A DNA stretch of 64,000 nucleotides from Nymphaea colorata. Lineage: Eukaryota; Streptophyta; Magnoliopsida; Nymphaeales; Nymphaeaceae. Made by a program: the position numbers and the translations under genes. Position 1 is the stretch's first letter; each line of letters begins with the position of its first letter. Of this stretch, positions 39,419 through 51,280 are shown one piece after another. The stretch lies in contig NC_045143.1 of the NCBI RefSeq assembly GCF_008831285.2, positions 3,543,503 to 3,607,502 of the forward strand, in the 5' to 3' direction. The notes below the pieces were generated by a model. The model was given only the letters and a program-made list of their open reading frames with translations, did no database searches and had not been told where the DNA came from.

Positions 39419-39660
39419 GAGCATGGACTGGTTCAGCCTGAATGAAATCAAGTGTGCGTTAGACACCACACCAATCCCAAAGAATATCTCACACTTGGAG
39501 GTGGGAATGGACCAGCGACTCTTAGTGATGCCGATGAAGGTTCCAGCAAGGCAAGCTTTTGAACCCCAAGCAGAATCCTGACCCTGAGACTTACGCCGAC
39601 TGTATCCATTGGTGCCTGCCCGTGCTGCCCAACACTTGGAATGAGTTCTTGAACGAGTTT
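39419..39660 (+). pseudogene. TBL-type O-acetyltransferase, last exon relic (copy 2)
   Basis: This is the duplicate of the relic at 19662-19975. It begins after the same TTGTAG acceptor (MDWFSLNEIKCALDTT). It lacks about 71 nt in the middle, just after GAAGGTTCCAG at about 39548, which removes the LTTLSEYQKDAHTSVYTI part and shifts the frame. The C-terminal end is in better shape than in copy 1: CIHWCLPVLPNTWNEFL reads through without the one-base shift. The two copies therefore carry different disabling lesions. Confidence 0.8.
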
Positions 39661-40286
39661 TTTTTCTCCTTATTTTTTAATGCTATATGGCTTGTCTCCT
39701 TTGGCCTGCTAAGGTAAAAGGCAGCTAGCAAGCAGGGGTTGTCTTTATTTTTTCAGTGTGTCACCAATCGTATTTCCATGTTTTATTCATTGGATTAATG
39801 GAAAACTTCTAGCGCTCAGTGTTATTATTGAGAATGATAAGTAAAATGATGGTGATGGTGAGCTTGTTTTAGATGTTTGACTATTTCTTTTTATATTCAA
39901 AAAACAAAGAAAGAGAGACAAGAACATCTATAAGGGCGCATAACACTTTTCAAGATTTGAACTACCAACATGACTACAATATGACATCCAACCTAACCGT
40001 TTGCACTACTTATAAAAAATAGTGGTTAAAGTGCATGGCTCACATTAGGGCGAGACATGAGAGTATGTGACATGATCCATAAAAACAACAAGATAGACCA
40101 TATTTTTGTGATGTAAATTTGTCTTTTAATCAAAATGTAACACACACACACACATATATATATATGTGTGTGTGTTTGTTTCAAAAAAGATCTTTTTCAA
40201 ACAACAACTAGCGGTCTTGATAACCAAACCCATATAAAGTTTTCCAAAAAAATATATATAAAAAACTAGATCCACCATTTTTCCAC

Positions 40287-40287
<1 letters not shown>

Positions 40288-40352
<65 letters not shown>
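40288..40352. repeat. (AT)n microsatellite in copy 2
   Basis: About 32 AT units. It lies in a stretch of about 180 bp (40170-40350) that copy 1 lacks at its matching CACACACATATGTATTAGATCC site near 20470. Confidence 0.95.
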
Positions 40353-40356
<4 letters not shown>

Positions 40357-42745
40357 TCCACCAAATCAACTAACCTACGTATGACATAAAAATAAATGGC
40401 AGTAAGACGTCAATAAAACTTGAATATGAAGAAAATACATTTCACAATTAACAACAGATTTTTAGGAGTTTTGACACCTAACCCATTCCTTTATAAATCA
40501 ATTGCATTGGGTGAATCCTGAGACATCACTTGGTTCCTTCAAATTTGAACTATTTGATATAAATCTGATATGACATGTTTTTGACTGATGTGCCAAAATG
40601 TCTATGGTAAAACTGATAATTCATGAAGCTAAGGATCTTAAGTTGGATCCTGAAATCCTTACTTCACATTTTTTTTGCATTGAAAAAATGTCAGATTTAA
40701 GATCAGATAAAGGAAAGTCTGATTTTAAGTCCACAGTTGTTAAAACCTGAGGATTTTAGATCAGGTGCAAATAAATGTCCTCTAAGCACTTGATACGTTT
40801 CCAAGAACAACATGCAAACAAAGACAACTCGGAAGTATATAGGTTAGAAGAAAATCTGGGCGAAGTAACAATTTAAATCCCCAACCAGATAAGCCTGTCC
40901 GACCAACCTCAACTAAGTCCACCAACATGAACCCGGTAACTGGTAGACATAGTGGGCCACGACATACCCGACTACGCACCATGAACTTGGTAAGTCTGAG
41001 CTAAGTTGAGTCTTCAGCCATTACCAACTCTGTTAAGTGCTTAATTTCAATTAACATATCATTAATATCAACTTTATTAATTTCATTGCATAATATCGCA
41101 CTTAGACTAAACTAATTGGCATTTGAAGTTATTTTGGATCAAGTTGACTCGCATCCACATAAGTTTACAGGAGGACGCAATTAAGAGTGGAACACTTGAT
41201 TTGACCAAACGAGTATAAACTTTGCTGAGTTTGTTCAAGTCAAGGCATCAATGCAGCAGGTTCTTATTTTTAATCATAGCACTCAACATATCTGTCAACT
41301 TTTGAACACAAAGGCAATCAAATTCCATGTATTTTGATATGGAAATTCAAAAAACATTACTGAACATAGTAGTAAAATTCAGTGTTTGTTTCCACCGTGC
41401 ATCCCCACTTAAAAGGGATCTTAGCGAGATGAGCTTTAGAATTAAAATTTGAGGTTAATTGTCAAAAACACTCTTAGTGTCTGAAGATGAAAGACGCAAA
41501 CCAAAGGAACTAGGTGCGTGATATGTATAAAATATCGAACCACACATGTGTGGAGGTTGGCATCCCTTGTACACTTGGACAAAGTTTGAGTTTAGATTTT
41601 GAGCTTGAATCGGGGCAGTGGGTTGTTGGCTGCTTTAATTTTTATTGAACTTTTTGTAATTGTTTTGGCAAATTGAACATTTAATGAGTTTCTTGCATTG
41701 TATTGGCAATATGCTGAAACCCATTTGAAGCTTTACAACTTTGTGAAGAGCAAGACTAAAGTAGACTTCTTTACTCAAACTGGCTGAACGTTTGATGTGC
41801 ATTCTATGGTGTCTTGTTCTTTAGTTGCTCTTCTGAAAGAAAACCTTTAGTTTCTTATGTCTGTGAATTCTATATGTGCCGTTTCCCTTAAAATAGAGGT
41901 TTATGCCATGTGTGGATTTATATTACCATAAATTGATCGTTCTCTTGTTGACTTAAATCAACAATTATGAATATATGATGCAATTCTCGAATTTTTGAAC
42001 TAAATAATTTGAAATCATTGTTAGTAATCAAATATCTATATTTGAAATTTAAAATATCAAATATGATCTCTTGGATTTTTCAAACATGTCTTGAAGATGA
42101 AAATGGAGAGTGTTATGCAAATGACTTAACATTGTAAAAACAATCTTCTCAATAAAAGAAACATTATTATTGTTAAGGATAATGTGGTGACTTATAAGAG
42201 AACGACATCTATGAAAGCTAATATGTAATAAAAATAATAAAAACATTGTTATCAATGAGCGTGGTCATTCACCTGAATTTGCAAAAAAATCAAGTTTCTT
42301 GACTTTATTGTAAACTGAGAATTTAAATATCAAATCTAACAATATTGATGTTAGGCAAAATATTTTTACTCAACAAAAGAAATGTTATTATTGTTGAGGA
42401 TAATTTTGCAACCTATAAGGAAATGATATCTACAAAAATAAAAAAAACCAACAAAAATAATTATTGCATATTTATCACCAAAGAAATTTGGCGATCTATA
42501 GTTGTAAAGAAAATCAAAGATATACCTAGAGATTATTGAAAAGAGAAAGTATAAATATCAAATCAAACACTATGATCCTTAGGTCATTGGTGGCCTTCCG
42601 TAGTGGAAAACCACGTTAAATATCATGCTTTCATTACAAGACCTCTTCCAACTTTTCTTCAGACAGTCCTATTTAGAAAAAATGACTTTTTTTTCTCTCT
42701 CTTTGGCTATCCAACCGAACGATTACTTCCAAACCGGGTTATCCT

Positions 42746-43810
42746 TTCTTTTTCCTTTTTATTGTGGCGGTGCAGGAGTTGCACATCCAGTACTTTTTAA
42801 GGGCATCATAATCATCAATATCCAAATTTTGGAGGAAGGTTTCTTTTTATCCTCTTTCAAGAACATATTTCTTACATCATTTTGCAATCCATTTGACAGG
42901 ATCATTCATGTGTCAAACTTGACAATGCCAACTTAAAAACTTGCATCAGCCTCGCCACTGATTGGTTCACATGTGTAGCTTAGCTCTTGTGAATGGGATT
43001 GAATTCGTTGCAGGCAGATCGAGATCCAAGTTGGTTTAGATTACTTTCTAGCTTGGACCTCATTTTCTGTTCCAACTAGAACCCTAGCTCTTTATAACTC
43101 CACCCTAGGATTAAAGGTTCTTTATTACCAAATCCAGAAAGTTGTGGTCGCACCACATTATGCCAAGCACATTTATTTTGGATATCGACGTTGAAAAATG
43201 AATTCCTAACCGTAGATGTACTTTCTATCAAGATCCTTCCTCCTCCCTACCTGCTTCTTCTTCTTCTGTGAAAGCCAGTTCCTTACAAACATTTCTTCAT
43301 ATTACTATTTTACTCATCGCCCAGGTATCTGCTGCACATGTTATGTGCCTCATTCTCTCTTTCTCTTTCTCTGAATTAAGAAGCGCTTCGACATTTCTAT
43401 CCTGCAATTAATTTATATCTACAACTGCTTTGAGCAGAGGCAAGCCATCCGGATCAGACCGCTAAACCGGGTCAGCCGATTCAGACCCATGCAGCAAGAC
43501 CGACCCAAACAGATCTCGATCCAACACCATTTCGGAATAGGTCTTTGGATCAATTCACAGAATCAGATCTGCTATTCAGATCCAGATCCCAGATCCATCT
43601 CACCCTCCAGATCCCAACCGTCCATCTTTAGCTTCGCCCTTAGATGTTTCTAGAAACTCTAAGATCCATCCGTTCACCCTTCCATGCCATCTGGGCCATT
43701 GATCTAGCCCGGAATAAACCACCACCGTCCATCCATAGACCCTAGCCACGGGTAAATCTCAGCCCTCCATCTAGGAACCCTAAACCCGAGCTAAACGCTG
43801 GCCACCCATC
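42746..43810. other. Copy 2 spacer before the MADS hairpin locus
   Basis: 43052-43410 repeats 33290-33650. 43431-43800 is a C-rich, repetitive-looking block with recurring CCGTCCATC and CAGATCC motifs and no open frame of interest. It looks like transposon-derived DNA. No gene is supported. Confidence 0.5.
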
Positions 43811-44471
43811 TACAGACTTAGAACAGTCTGCCTGTTCAGATGACCTGCAGACCCACATGCCAAACCCAGTACCTCTACTTGATGTCTGCTTGTTTAATGT
43901 CTTGTGCTGCTGCTCATTAACCCCAAGACTTGGTCAATTTGGTTCGTCTATCGTGATTCGTTCATATAATCCTTTTGATTAACAGCCGTGCATCAAATAA
44001 CTATGGTTCATGATCATCGTATCGCCAGCTTCTTCATAACAAGCATATCAGAACAAAATTATTTGATAGGCGCCTTCGATTTTTTAGTCAAAATAATCCA
44101 TTGGAGAAGAACATGGACTCAGACGCTGAGACAACATGTTCAAATTAAATAGAAAGAAAGCAATATCATTTTCATGTCAAGATTCAAGATTTACCCTAGC
44201 ATCTATAAAACCATCTGAAGAAAGGCTTCACTTCATAAAATTTTCTAGACCAAGATCCTAGGCAAGAGAAAACAATTGTAAAACAGAACGGCATTGCTGT
44301 AGCAGAGATATATGAAGGAACCTGGAGTTGGCTGTAATACTTGAACATATGCCCGGTGCTGGAAAATATTATGCTATGGATCTGGTCATCGTAGCGAATG
44401 GGGAGCTCACGGGCCTTCTTCAGCAACGATCCCCGCCGCTTGGTGGCGTTCTCCATCGTAATGCTCTCCAA
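43811..44471 (-). pseudogene. MADS exon 1 plus intron 1 piece, inverted (unit I, left arm)
   Basis: Read on the minus strand, this matches the MADS-box gene from its ATG into intron 1 (26879 to about 27494). The frame begins MESITMENATKRRGSLLKKA and continues FSSTGHMFKYYS, then runs into intron sequence (CFTIVFSCLGSWSRKF). It shares the loss of NRQVTFS with the 26.88-kb gene, so that deletion predates this copy. The inner part, about 44271-44481, pairs with 44518-44697. Confidence 0.85.
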
Positions 44472-44517
44472 TTTTCAAGTACTGATAAGTATGGACATTA
44501 TCATGAAGCGATAATGG

Positions 44518-44817
44518 AACTTGGAAAATTGGAGAGCATAACGATGGAGAAGGCCCGTGAGCTCGCCATTCGCTACGATGACCAGATCGGACTCATAATA
44601 TTTTTCAGCACCGGGTATATGTTCAAGTATTGCAGCCAACTCCAGGTTCCTCCATATATCTCTGCTGCAGCAATGCCGTTCTGTTTTACAATTGTTCTCA
44701 GCGGGGATGACTGCTGAAGAAGGCCCGTGAGCTCGCCATTCGCTACGATGACCAGATCGGACTCATAATATTTTCCAGCAGCGGGCAGATGTTCAAGTAC
44801 TGCGGTCCCAACTACAG
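44518..44817 (+). pseudogene. MADS exon 1 pieces, sense (unit I, right arm)
   Basis: 44518-44697 is the reverse complement of the left arm across a loop of about 36 nt. It has lost the KRRGWLLKK segment (reads MEKARELAIRYDDQ). A second partial exon 1, 44700-44817, follows directly (KKARELAIRYDDQ, then FSSSGQMFKYCGPNY). It ends exactly at the exon 1 boundary, where other sequence (CTCAAGATCTGCCTAACC) begins. Confidence 0.8.
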
Positions 44818-44912
44818 TCTCAAGATCTGCCTAACCCCAATCTAAGTCAGATACAAGCCACGACTTGTTCATGATGTGGCATAAAATCATCACCTAAACC
44901 CTGGCCACCCAC

Positions 44913-45551
44913 CTACTGACTTAGAACACTCTGCCTGTTCAGATGACCTGCAGACCCACATGGCAAACCCAGTACCTCTACTTGATGTCTTGCTCATTAA
45001 CCCCAAGACTTGGTCAGTTTGGTTCGTCTATCGTGATTCGTTCATATAATCCTTTTGATTAACAGCCGTGCGTCAAATAACTATGGTTCATGATCATCGT
45101 ATCGCCAGCTTCTTCATAACAAGCATATCAGAACATAATTATTTGATAGGCGCCTTCGATTTTTTAGTCAAAATAATCCATTGGAGAAGAACATGGACTC
45201 AGACGCTGAGACAACATGTTCAAATTAAATAGAAAGAAAACAATATCATTTTCATGTCAAGATTCAAGATTTACCCTAGCATCTATAAAACCATCTGAAG
45301 AAAGGCTTCACTTCATAAAATTTTCTAGACCAAGATCCTAGGCAAGAGAAAACAATTGTAAAACAGAACGGCATTGCTGTAGCAGAGATATATGGAGGAA
45401 CTTGGAGTTGGCTGCAATACTTGAACATATGCCCGGTGCTGGAAAATATTACGAGTCCGATCTGGTCATCGTAGCGAATGGGGAGCTCACGGGCCTTCTT
45501 CAGCAACCATCCCCGCCGCTTGGTGGCGTTCTCCATCGTAATGCTCTCCAA
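44913..45551 (-). pseudogene. MADS exon 1 plus intron 1 piece, inverted (unit II, left arm)
   Basis: This is the second copy of the 43811-44471 segment, offset by about 1.1 kb. The frame begins MESITMENATKRRGWLLKKA and keeps IRYDDQIGLVIFSSTGHMF. The inner part, about 45349-45561, pairs with 45598-45812. Confidence 0.85.
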
Positions 45552-45597
45552 TTTTCAAGTACTGATAAGTATGGCCATTATCATGAAGCGATAATGG

Positions 45598-45929
45598 AAC
45601 TTGGAAAATTGGAGAGCATAACGATGGAGAAGGCCACCAAGCGGCGGGTATGGTTGCTGAAGAAGGCCCGTGAGCTCGCCATTCGCTACGATGACCAGAT
45701 CCATAGCATAATATTTTCCAGCACCGGGCATATGTTCAAGTATTGCAGCCAACTCCAGGTTCCTCCATATATCTCTGCTGCAGCAATGCCGTTCTGTTTT
45801 ACAATTGTTTTCAGCGGGATGGCTGCTGAAGAAGGCCCGTGAGCTCGCCATTCGCTACGATGACCAGATCGGACTCGTAATATTTTCCAGCAGCGGGCAG
45901 ATGTTCAAGTACTGCGGTCCCAACTACAG
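45598..45929 (+). pseudogene. MADS exon 1 pieces, sense (unit II, right arm)
   Basis: 45598-45812 is the reverse complement of the unit II left arm and keeps the full exon 1 (MEKATKRRVWLLKKAREL). It therefore forms a longer and better paired stem than unit I, about 213 bp. A partial exon 1 follows at 45813-45929, as in unit I. Confidence 0.85.
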
Positions 45930-46019
45930 TCTCAAGATCTGCCTAACCCCAATCTAAGTCAGATACAAGCCACGACTTGTTCATGATGTGGCATAAAATC
46001 ATCACCTAAACCCTGGCCA

Positions 46020-46207
46020 CCCACCTACTGACTTAGAACACTCTGCCTGTTCAGATGACCTGCAGACCCACATGCCAAACCCAGTACCTCTACTTGATGT
46101 CTGCCTGTTTAATGTTTTGTGCTGCTGCTCATTAACCCCAAGTCTTACAGTCAATTTGGTTTGTCTATCGTGATTCATTTATATAATCCTTTTGATTAAC
46201 AGCCTTG
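46020..46207 (-). pseudogene. MADS intron 1 piece, inverted (start of a third, truncated unit)
   Basis: This matches the outer ends of the left arms at 43811 and 44913 (shared TGTTCAGATGACCTGCAGAC and CTTTTGATTAACAGCC). It breaks off before exon 1. It shows that the 1.1-kb hairpin unit was tandemly duplicated at least twice. Confidence 0.75.
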
Positions 46208-46232
46208 CGAACCAAAATCAAACATGCCTAAA

Positions 46233-46452
46233 TAGAAGTCTTCATTTCTCTGCCCCGACTTCACTAGTTCAGTAGTCTGCTCTTCACAGCATCATTCCGG
46301 ACATGTCATCATCAGCAGGACAGTGATCAAAGTAGTAGTGAAATGTCTGGAATGATGCAGGTTGTCCTGCTGATGATGAAATGTCTGGAATGATGCTGTG
46401 AAGAGCAGACCATTGAACTAGTGAAGTCGGGGCAGAGAAATGAAGACTTCTA
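46233..46452. repeat. Second hairpin, from the 3' end of the MADS gene
   Basis: Arms 46233-46322 and 46363-46452 are reverse complements (TAGAAGTCTTCATTTCTCTG against its complement) with a 40-nt loop. The right arm matches the 3' end of the MADS gene at about 29470-29555 (GATGATGAAATGTCTGGAAT), so the left arm is an inverted copy of it. The GTCTGGAATGATGC motif also occurs within the loop. Confidence 0.85.
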
Positions 46453-48893
46453 TTCAGTTATGTTTTAATTTCTTTTTTCCATGCTAATTAGAAGAGCAGA
46501 CTACCCTATTTGGGTTCATATATGGAGACCCTGAACAAGTTTATGTCACAGAAGACTAAGTGATTATGCTTCAATATTTGATTTGTACATTTAGCGTAAT
46601 TAAGCACATAAAATCGTAAACATAGTAGAACCATGCATTAATTCATAAGAGAGCATATCATAGTCAATTTAAAATATCTTAAGCATTATATATAAAAATG
46701 CAGATAAGCGACTGGAAAACAAATGAATCCAGTGATCAACCAATTACTTGCTTGTGAACCATCACCTGCATTTTCTGCTGATCCACCGATGATCTTTGCG
46801 TGGGCACATGACCAACACAGCGCTTTGTTTTTCTTTTCATTTTGCTTTTTGATAAGCACAAAGCATGCGCCCCATGGGAGAGCAGATCAGGTTCACGTTC
46901 GTATTTACAATGCAATGTCACGGTTCCGATATATATGTGGATACGTGATGGCTGATTTAATTTATCTCCATAGGGTTATTGGTGACTGGAGGTGCTGCCT
47001 TCGTTGCGCACCCAGGAACTATGTTTGCTTGGGCTTTCCCAATCCCTCGGCGACCACTGGGTTTGATCTGGCGATGTGGGTATAGTACACCGGAGCCCGC
47101 CCGACTTGGATTCAAATTTAGACCCCGTGTTTCAAAACCATATTCAAATCCATCTAATAAGATATGAAACTCATGGGTAATGGAATGACATACTCCTTTC
47201 ATCACAGTTGAATACTGAATTTTCAGGCATATGTACAACTGCAACATGAATCGGAATCAGACTAGAAATTGAGTCTAAATTTCTTCACCTAATTCTGGCT
47301 GAATGAATTCAGTATTAAATCAATATAATTTGATATATCTGATCCATTTTACGTCCCTAACGCATATTAGTTGACGACATAATTTTTTACATTTTCAACG
47401 ATAGGAATATCTCTTCTTCTCAGAGTATACGCTGCATGTTTGGTTGAACAATTCCAAACGAATTAGTCAAAGTTGAAGCACAAAGGAGCTCCTTTTCTAT
47501 ATGTGGTAGCAAAAAAATTGTCATCAAAGTAGAGATGGTAAGTCCCTGGGAATGGAGGCTGGCAAGAGGTAGATTTTTCTTTCGAATGCCCAAGCTGAAT
47601 CATATTGGAGGTGGTACCCGAGGCACCCAAAGCAGACCCTCTATCATGAGGAGATAAAGCGTTTGATGGGGAGTTTGGTCAGTGGTGGAAAGCCCCGGTC
47701 ATCCAGATAAAAAATTATTGTGGAGAAAGTTTGTTGAAAGAGAAGAGACAATCATCATATATGAAACAAACTCTACTGCAAAAAAAAAAAAAAAGAAAGA
47801 GACAATTATTATGCTATAAAGTTCCATATCATGCTAGTCAGATCCGAATCAGGTTTCAAAGAAATAAGGTGTGAAATCCAGTTCAAAAAACAGACCAAAC
47901 TACACATAGAAAGATTCGTGCGAAGTTGATAAAAAATTGAATCCAATTGAACTGCCTACATCCCTGCATCTGATCATTGACTGGATCTGGAGTTGGTTTT
48001 GCACGCATTTGAAAATTCAAGGCCCACAAGACAATCAACCAAATCCACTTAGGCTACCTGATTTGCCATTAAGTGTTAGCCATTTCTCACTCTAGGGTTG
48101 CAACAACCTGATCAAGCCTGTATTGAGGAGCATGAAATAGCTGGTGGGGTGGCAGGCTGGTAAAAGTCTAGTCATCAATTCGATTCTCATGGGCGCTCTT
48201 TCTATGTACTTCAAATGATGGATGCACAATACTCCATTTGACAGATATGCAACATATTTGTAAGAATAACATCTATTGGAATCAAGATTAATAATAAAAT
48301 CTCATAAAATTGACAATTTGGGTGGCATATACACGCACAGACTCAAACACACAAAAAATTCTGTCAACTGCAGGCATAGTCAAATACGGACACTTGATGG
48401 GCACTAACTTTTAATGATGTAGTCAATATGATATGGAAGTTTACAAACAGATACACAAAGTAACTTTTCTAAAAGTTCACTTTTTGAAGGGGACAACTTA
48501 TTTTGTATTTGACGTTTCTTATCTCCATATTATATATGGCTATATTAGCAATTAAAAAAAATAACTACACATATTGAACACTTTATTATATTTCATCTTG
48601 GATTTTGGCTGAATGCTAAAAAATTTTGTCAACTAAGTTGGTTGCCAGATGAGTTTGGTCTTCCGATTACGTAAAGTAGGCCATGCATTTTACCATTAAT
48701 TTTGTAAAACTAGCTGACGGCCGACCTTATTTTTTTTCCAACATGATTTATAGGCTAGCAGTTAGAAAGCTGCTAATTCATCTTCGAGACTACTTTGCAT
48801 CATAATTCTTTCAAATTTGGATGGCATTCCAAAGGCAGAAAGAGCATGGTTACTGATTCTCATATGACACCAATTACATTTACATCTAATTTT
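46453..48893. repeat. Segmental duplication, copy 2 (second block), non-coding
   Basis: 46453-47250 and 48365-48893 match 29555-30190 and 32570-33110 in direct orientation. 46690-46960 is unique to this copy and is open for about 90 codons on the plus strand (MNPVINQLLACEPSPAFSAD), with no recognised domain. 47620-48360 holds no gene. Confidence 0.65.
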
Positions 48894-51009
48894 AGCTCTG
48901 GGACACCTTATAAAAATTCTCTTCTTTGAAGGGGCACAACATATATAAATAAATAAGTAGTTGTAAGAAATGTATGTAAAAGTATATAAAGTTCAATAAA
49001 ATTTTGTTGCTGGCGTGGGCGACTGCCCTCACCAGCTTATATGTAGCTCTGCAATATATATATATATATATATATAATAATAATAATGAAACAAAAATTT
49101 GTGGATAATATTTTACATAAATATGTATATATAATATAAATCATGATAAATATATATATTTTGATATTATATATATATATATATAAATATTTTAAGAAAT
49201 GACATCTGATCGGATTCAATTTCAGAAATACATAAATATGTGGTTGGATTCAGATAAAATTTAGTTTAAAATAAATATCCTATAACCAAAACTCTTACAT
49301 TTTTAAAATGGGTCAGATTCGGTCAAAAAAATATGAATGTAAAAGCTTTTGTCTTAACAGCATCCATGTGGAATACCCACACGGTCACACCAGCCCCGAG
49401 TTAGTGCCCTACAGGCTAGGAACCCCCTAACTTGGGGAACAGTAAGTGCCTTTTAGTCAAAATTTTCGCCATTTGGTCGGCTCTAATAGTCCCCCTCTAA
49501 GGGTTTAGCTATTGATAAACAAATTAAAAATTTAACACGAAGAGAAGCGAACTTAATGCAAAATGTGAAGGTTATGGAACGTTATTAATTTCTTGTTAGA
49601 AAATGTTGAAAGACCGCGCGAGCCAAAGTGCTTTTGGCTCATCTACTTCCATTTATGATAAAGACAGCCAATTCAATATGATGTGTTTGTCATATTATTC
49701 GCCGAGTAAGTGGTTGTTCACAACTTCTTTGCATTTAGTTATGCCCTTTTGGAGGACAACTAATTTTCAGAGACCCGAAAGCTCCCCCTCCTCTCTTCCC
49801 AATACTCTGCCTCTTAGGTCCTCCGGACTATAGGAACACCTTTTGAGACATAAACTTCCTTTCAAGCCATTTGGGACTATTCTTTTGAACATGTCAATAT
49901 ATTCGATTTGGATGAGTTATCTAATTGAATTGTCCAAAAAAAAAATGGATATGAAAAAAGAATTGTATCCAATTAAAAATTTGAATCAAACTCGGATTCG
50001 GATATTCATAAGTATTTGATTGGACTTGGATTTAGTTTTACATAAATATCCTATATCAAATGCACTTTATTGTGAAAGTCTGTTGGATTTGATTTAAAGT
50101 TCCGATACAAATTCAGATGTAAATTCAAATGGCAGATTTGGATTGGATTAAGATATGAATACAACTTGTCTTCGTTCCCATTTGAATCTGAACATACAGA
50201 AAAGCATATATGGCTATGACTACATTTTACTTTCACAAGTTTTCTCTCAGCAAACTAAATTTGACTATAAATATGATCATGAAATGACAATTCTTGTTAG
50301 GAAATGCTCACAAACCGACAGCAAACTAAATTCTTTCACATATTGACTTGTTTATCGACACTACACTAGGGCACTCTTAGTTAGCCCAAATAACAAACAA
50401 CCGAATATTTAAAATAGAAAAGCTATTTTTTTAATAAGATGGTGTTTAGGTAAAGAACCAGAAAACAAAAGCCCGACATTTTTTGAGAAAATAAAATATA
50501 TATAAGCGGTTTCTTGAAAACTGGAAAAAGTGTTGATTTTTGAAAACCTGAAAACGACGTGTTACTTCCACTGCCATCCTTTCTCTGGTAATTCTTAGAA
50601 ACGATGGCCCCAGCTCAGGGCTTGATCCTTTTGATCTCAGGTATTACATCATTTTTAAAAAGTTTAGTTTAAGATGGTATGAAGCAGGACGTCTACTTAC
50701 AGTCACTTGAAATATAAAACCCCAGCGTATGTCACTATTTCTTTGAGACTAATATTGGATTTTTTTTTTAATTTTTTGACAATATTATTTTGAAGAAATT
50801 ATAAAAGGCTGCTCAAAGATTAGAAAAATAACAAACAAGTGCGCACCTAACTTTTGAATTACAACAACGGGGACACTCAAAGTTTCAATCAGCAATCGAA
50901 ATTCTAGTTGTATGGATAAAAGGATCGGCAAATCTTTAAATTACAAGAAATTAACGACAAAGTCTACAAGTGACATTAAATTCAAATTTCAAACGATCGG
51001 TGGAGCACA
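48894..51009. other. Intergenic region, repeat-rich, no gene recognised
   Basis: 48894-49070 repeats part of the copy 2 insertion at 38000-38175 and ends in an (AT)n run. 49370-49860 is a less AT-rich patch with a 76-codon plus frame from 49603 (MLKDRASQSAFGSSTSIYDK) that I cannot assign. The rest is AT-rich. Confidence 0.45.
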
Positions 51010-51222
51010 CGGAGATGGAGGAAACTTCGAGACTGGAAGAGGAAAGTAACCGCCTCTTCTTGAAGTATTTTGCTTCAAGAAAAAGGAAACCGTCTGTTGC
51101 CGCTCTCGCTTTCCCGCGCTTCCAGCCCTCTACCTCCGCGATCGCTCGCTCTCCCGCCAGCGCTCTCCACCACCATCGCTGCTCGCTCTCCAGCCGGAGG
51201 CCTCCATCACCAAGGTAAATGC

Positions 51223-51278
<56 letters not shown>

Positions 51279-51280
51279 CT
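51010..51280 (+). other. Possible leader exon with (CT)n tract upstream of the F-box relic
   Basis: A plus frame from ATG 51015 (MEETSRLEEESNRLFLKYFA) runs about 65 codons up to a CAAG/GTAAAT donor-like site near 51214. A (CT)n run of about 27 units follows at 51224-51277. It might be the 5' end of the F-box gene whose relics lie downstream. The composition is CT-rich, leader-like DNA and no domain is seen. Confidence 0.25.

Larger units (their letters stand above)
35157..42745. repeat. Segmental duplication, copy 2 (first block)
   Basis: This is the partner of 16460-23197 in direct orientation, offset by 18.8 kb at its left end. It differs by several insertions and by expanded microsatellites at 36417-36492 and 40288-40352. 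It also carries a local tandem repeat of about 50 bp at 35935-36045 (AACAGATGGGGGATGGATT occurs twice). Confidence 0.9.

Noticed and set aside
44196-45851. Long ORFs mixing MADS and other sequence on both strands, as new MADS proteins
   Set aside because: They run from exon 1 into intron 1 or across the hairpin loop (for example the PPYISAAAMPFCFTIV part is intron), so they are fragments and not genes.
46723-47085. 120-codon plus-strand ORF (MNPVINQLL...)
   Set aside because: Its second half is the plus strand of a repeat also present at 29.95-30.1 kb where the frame is not kept; no domain was recognised.
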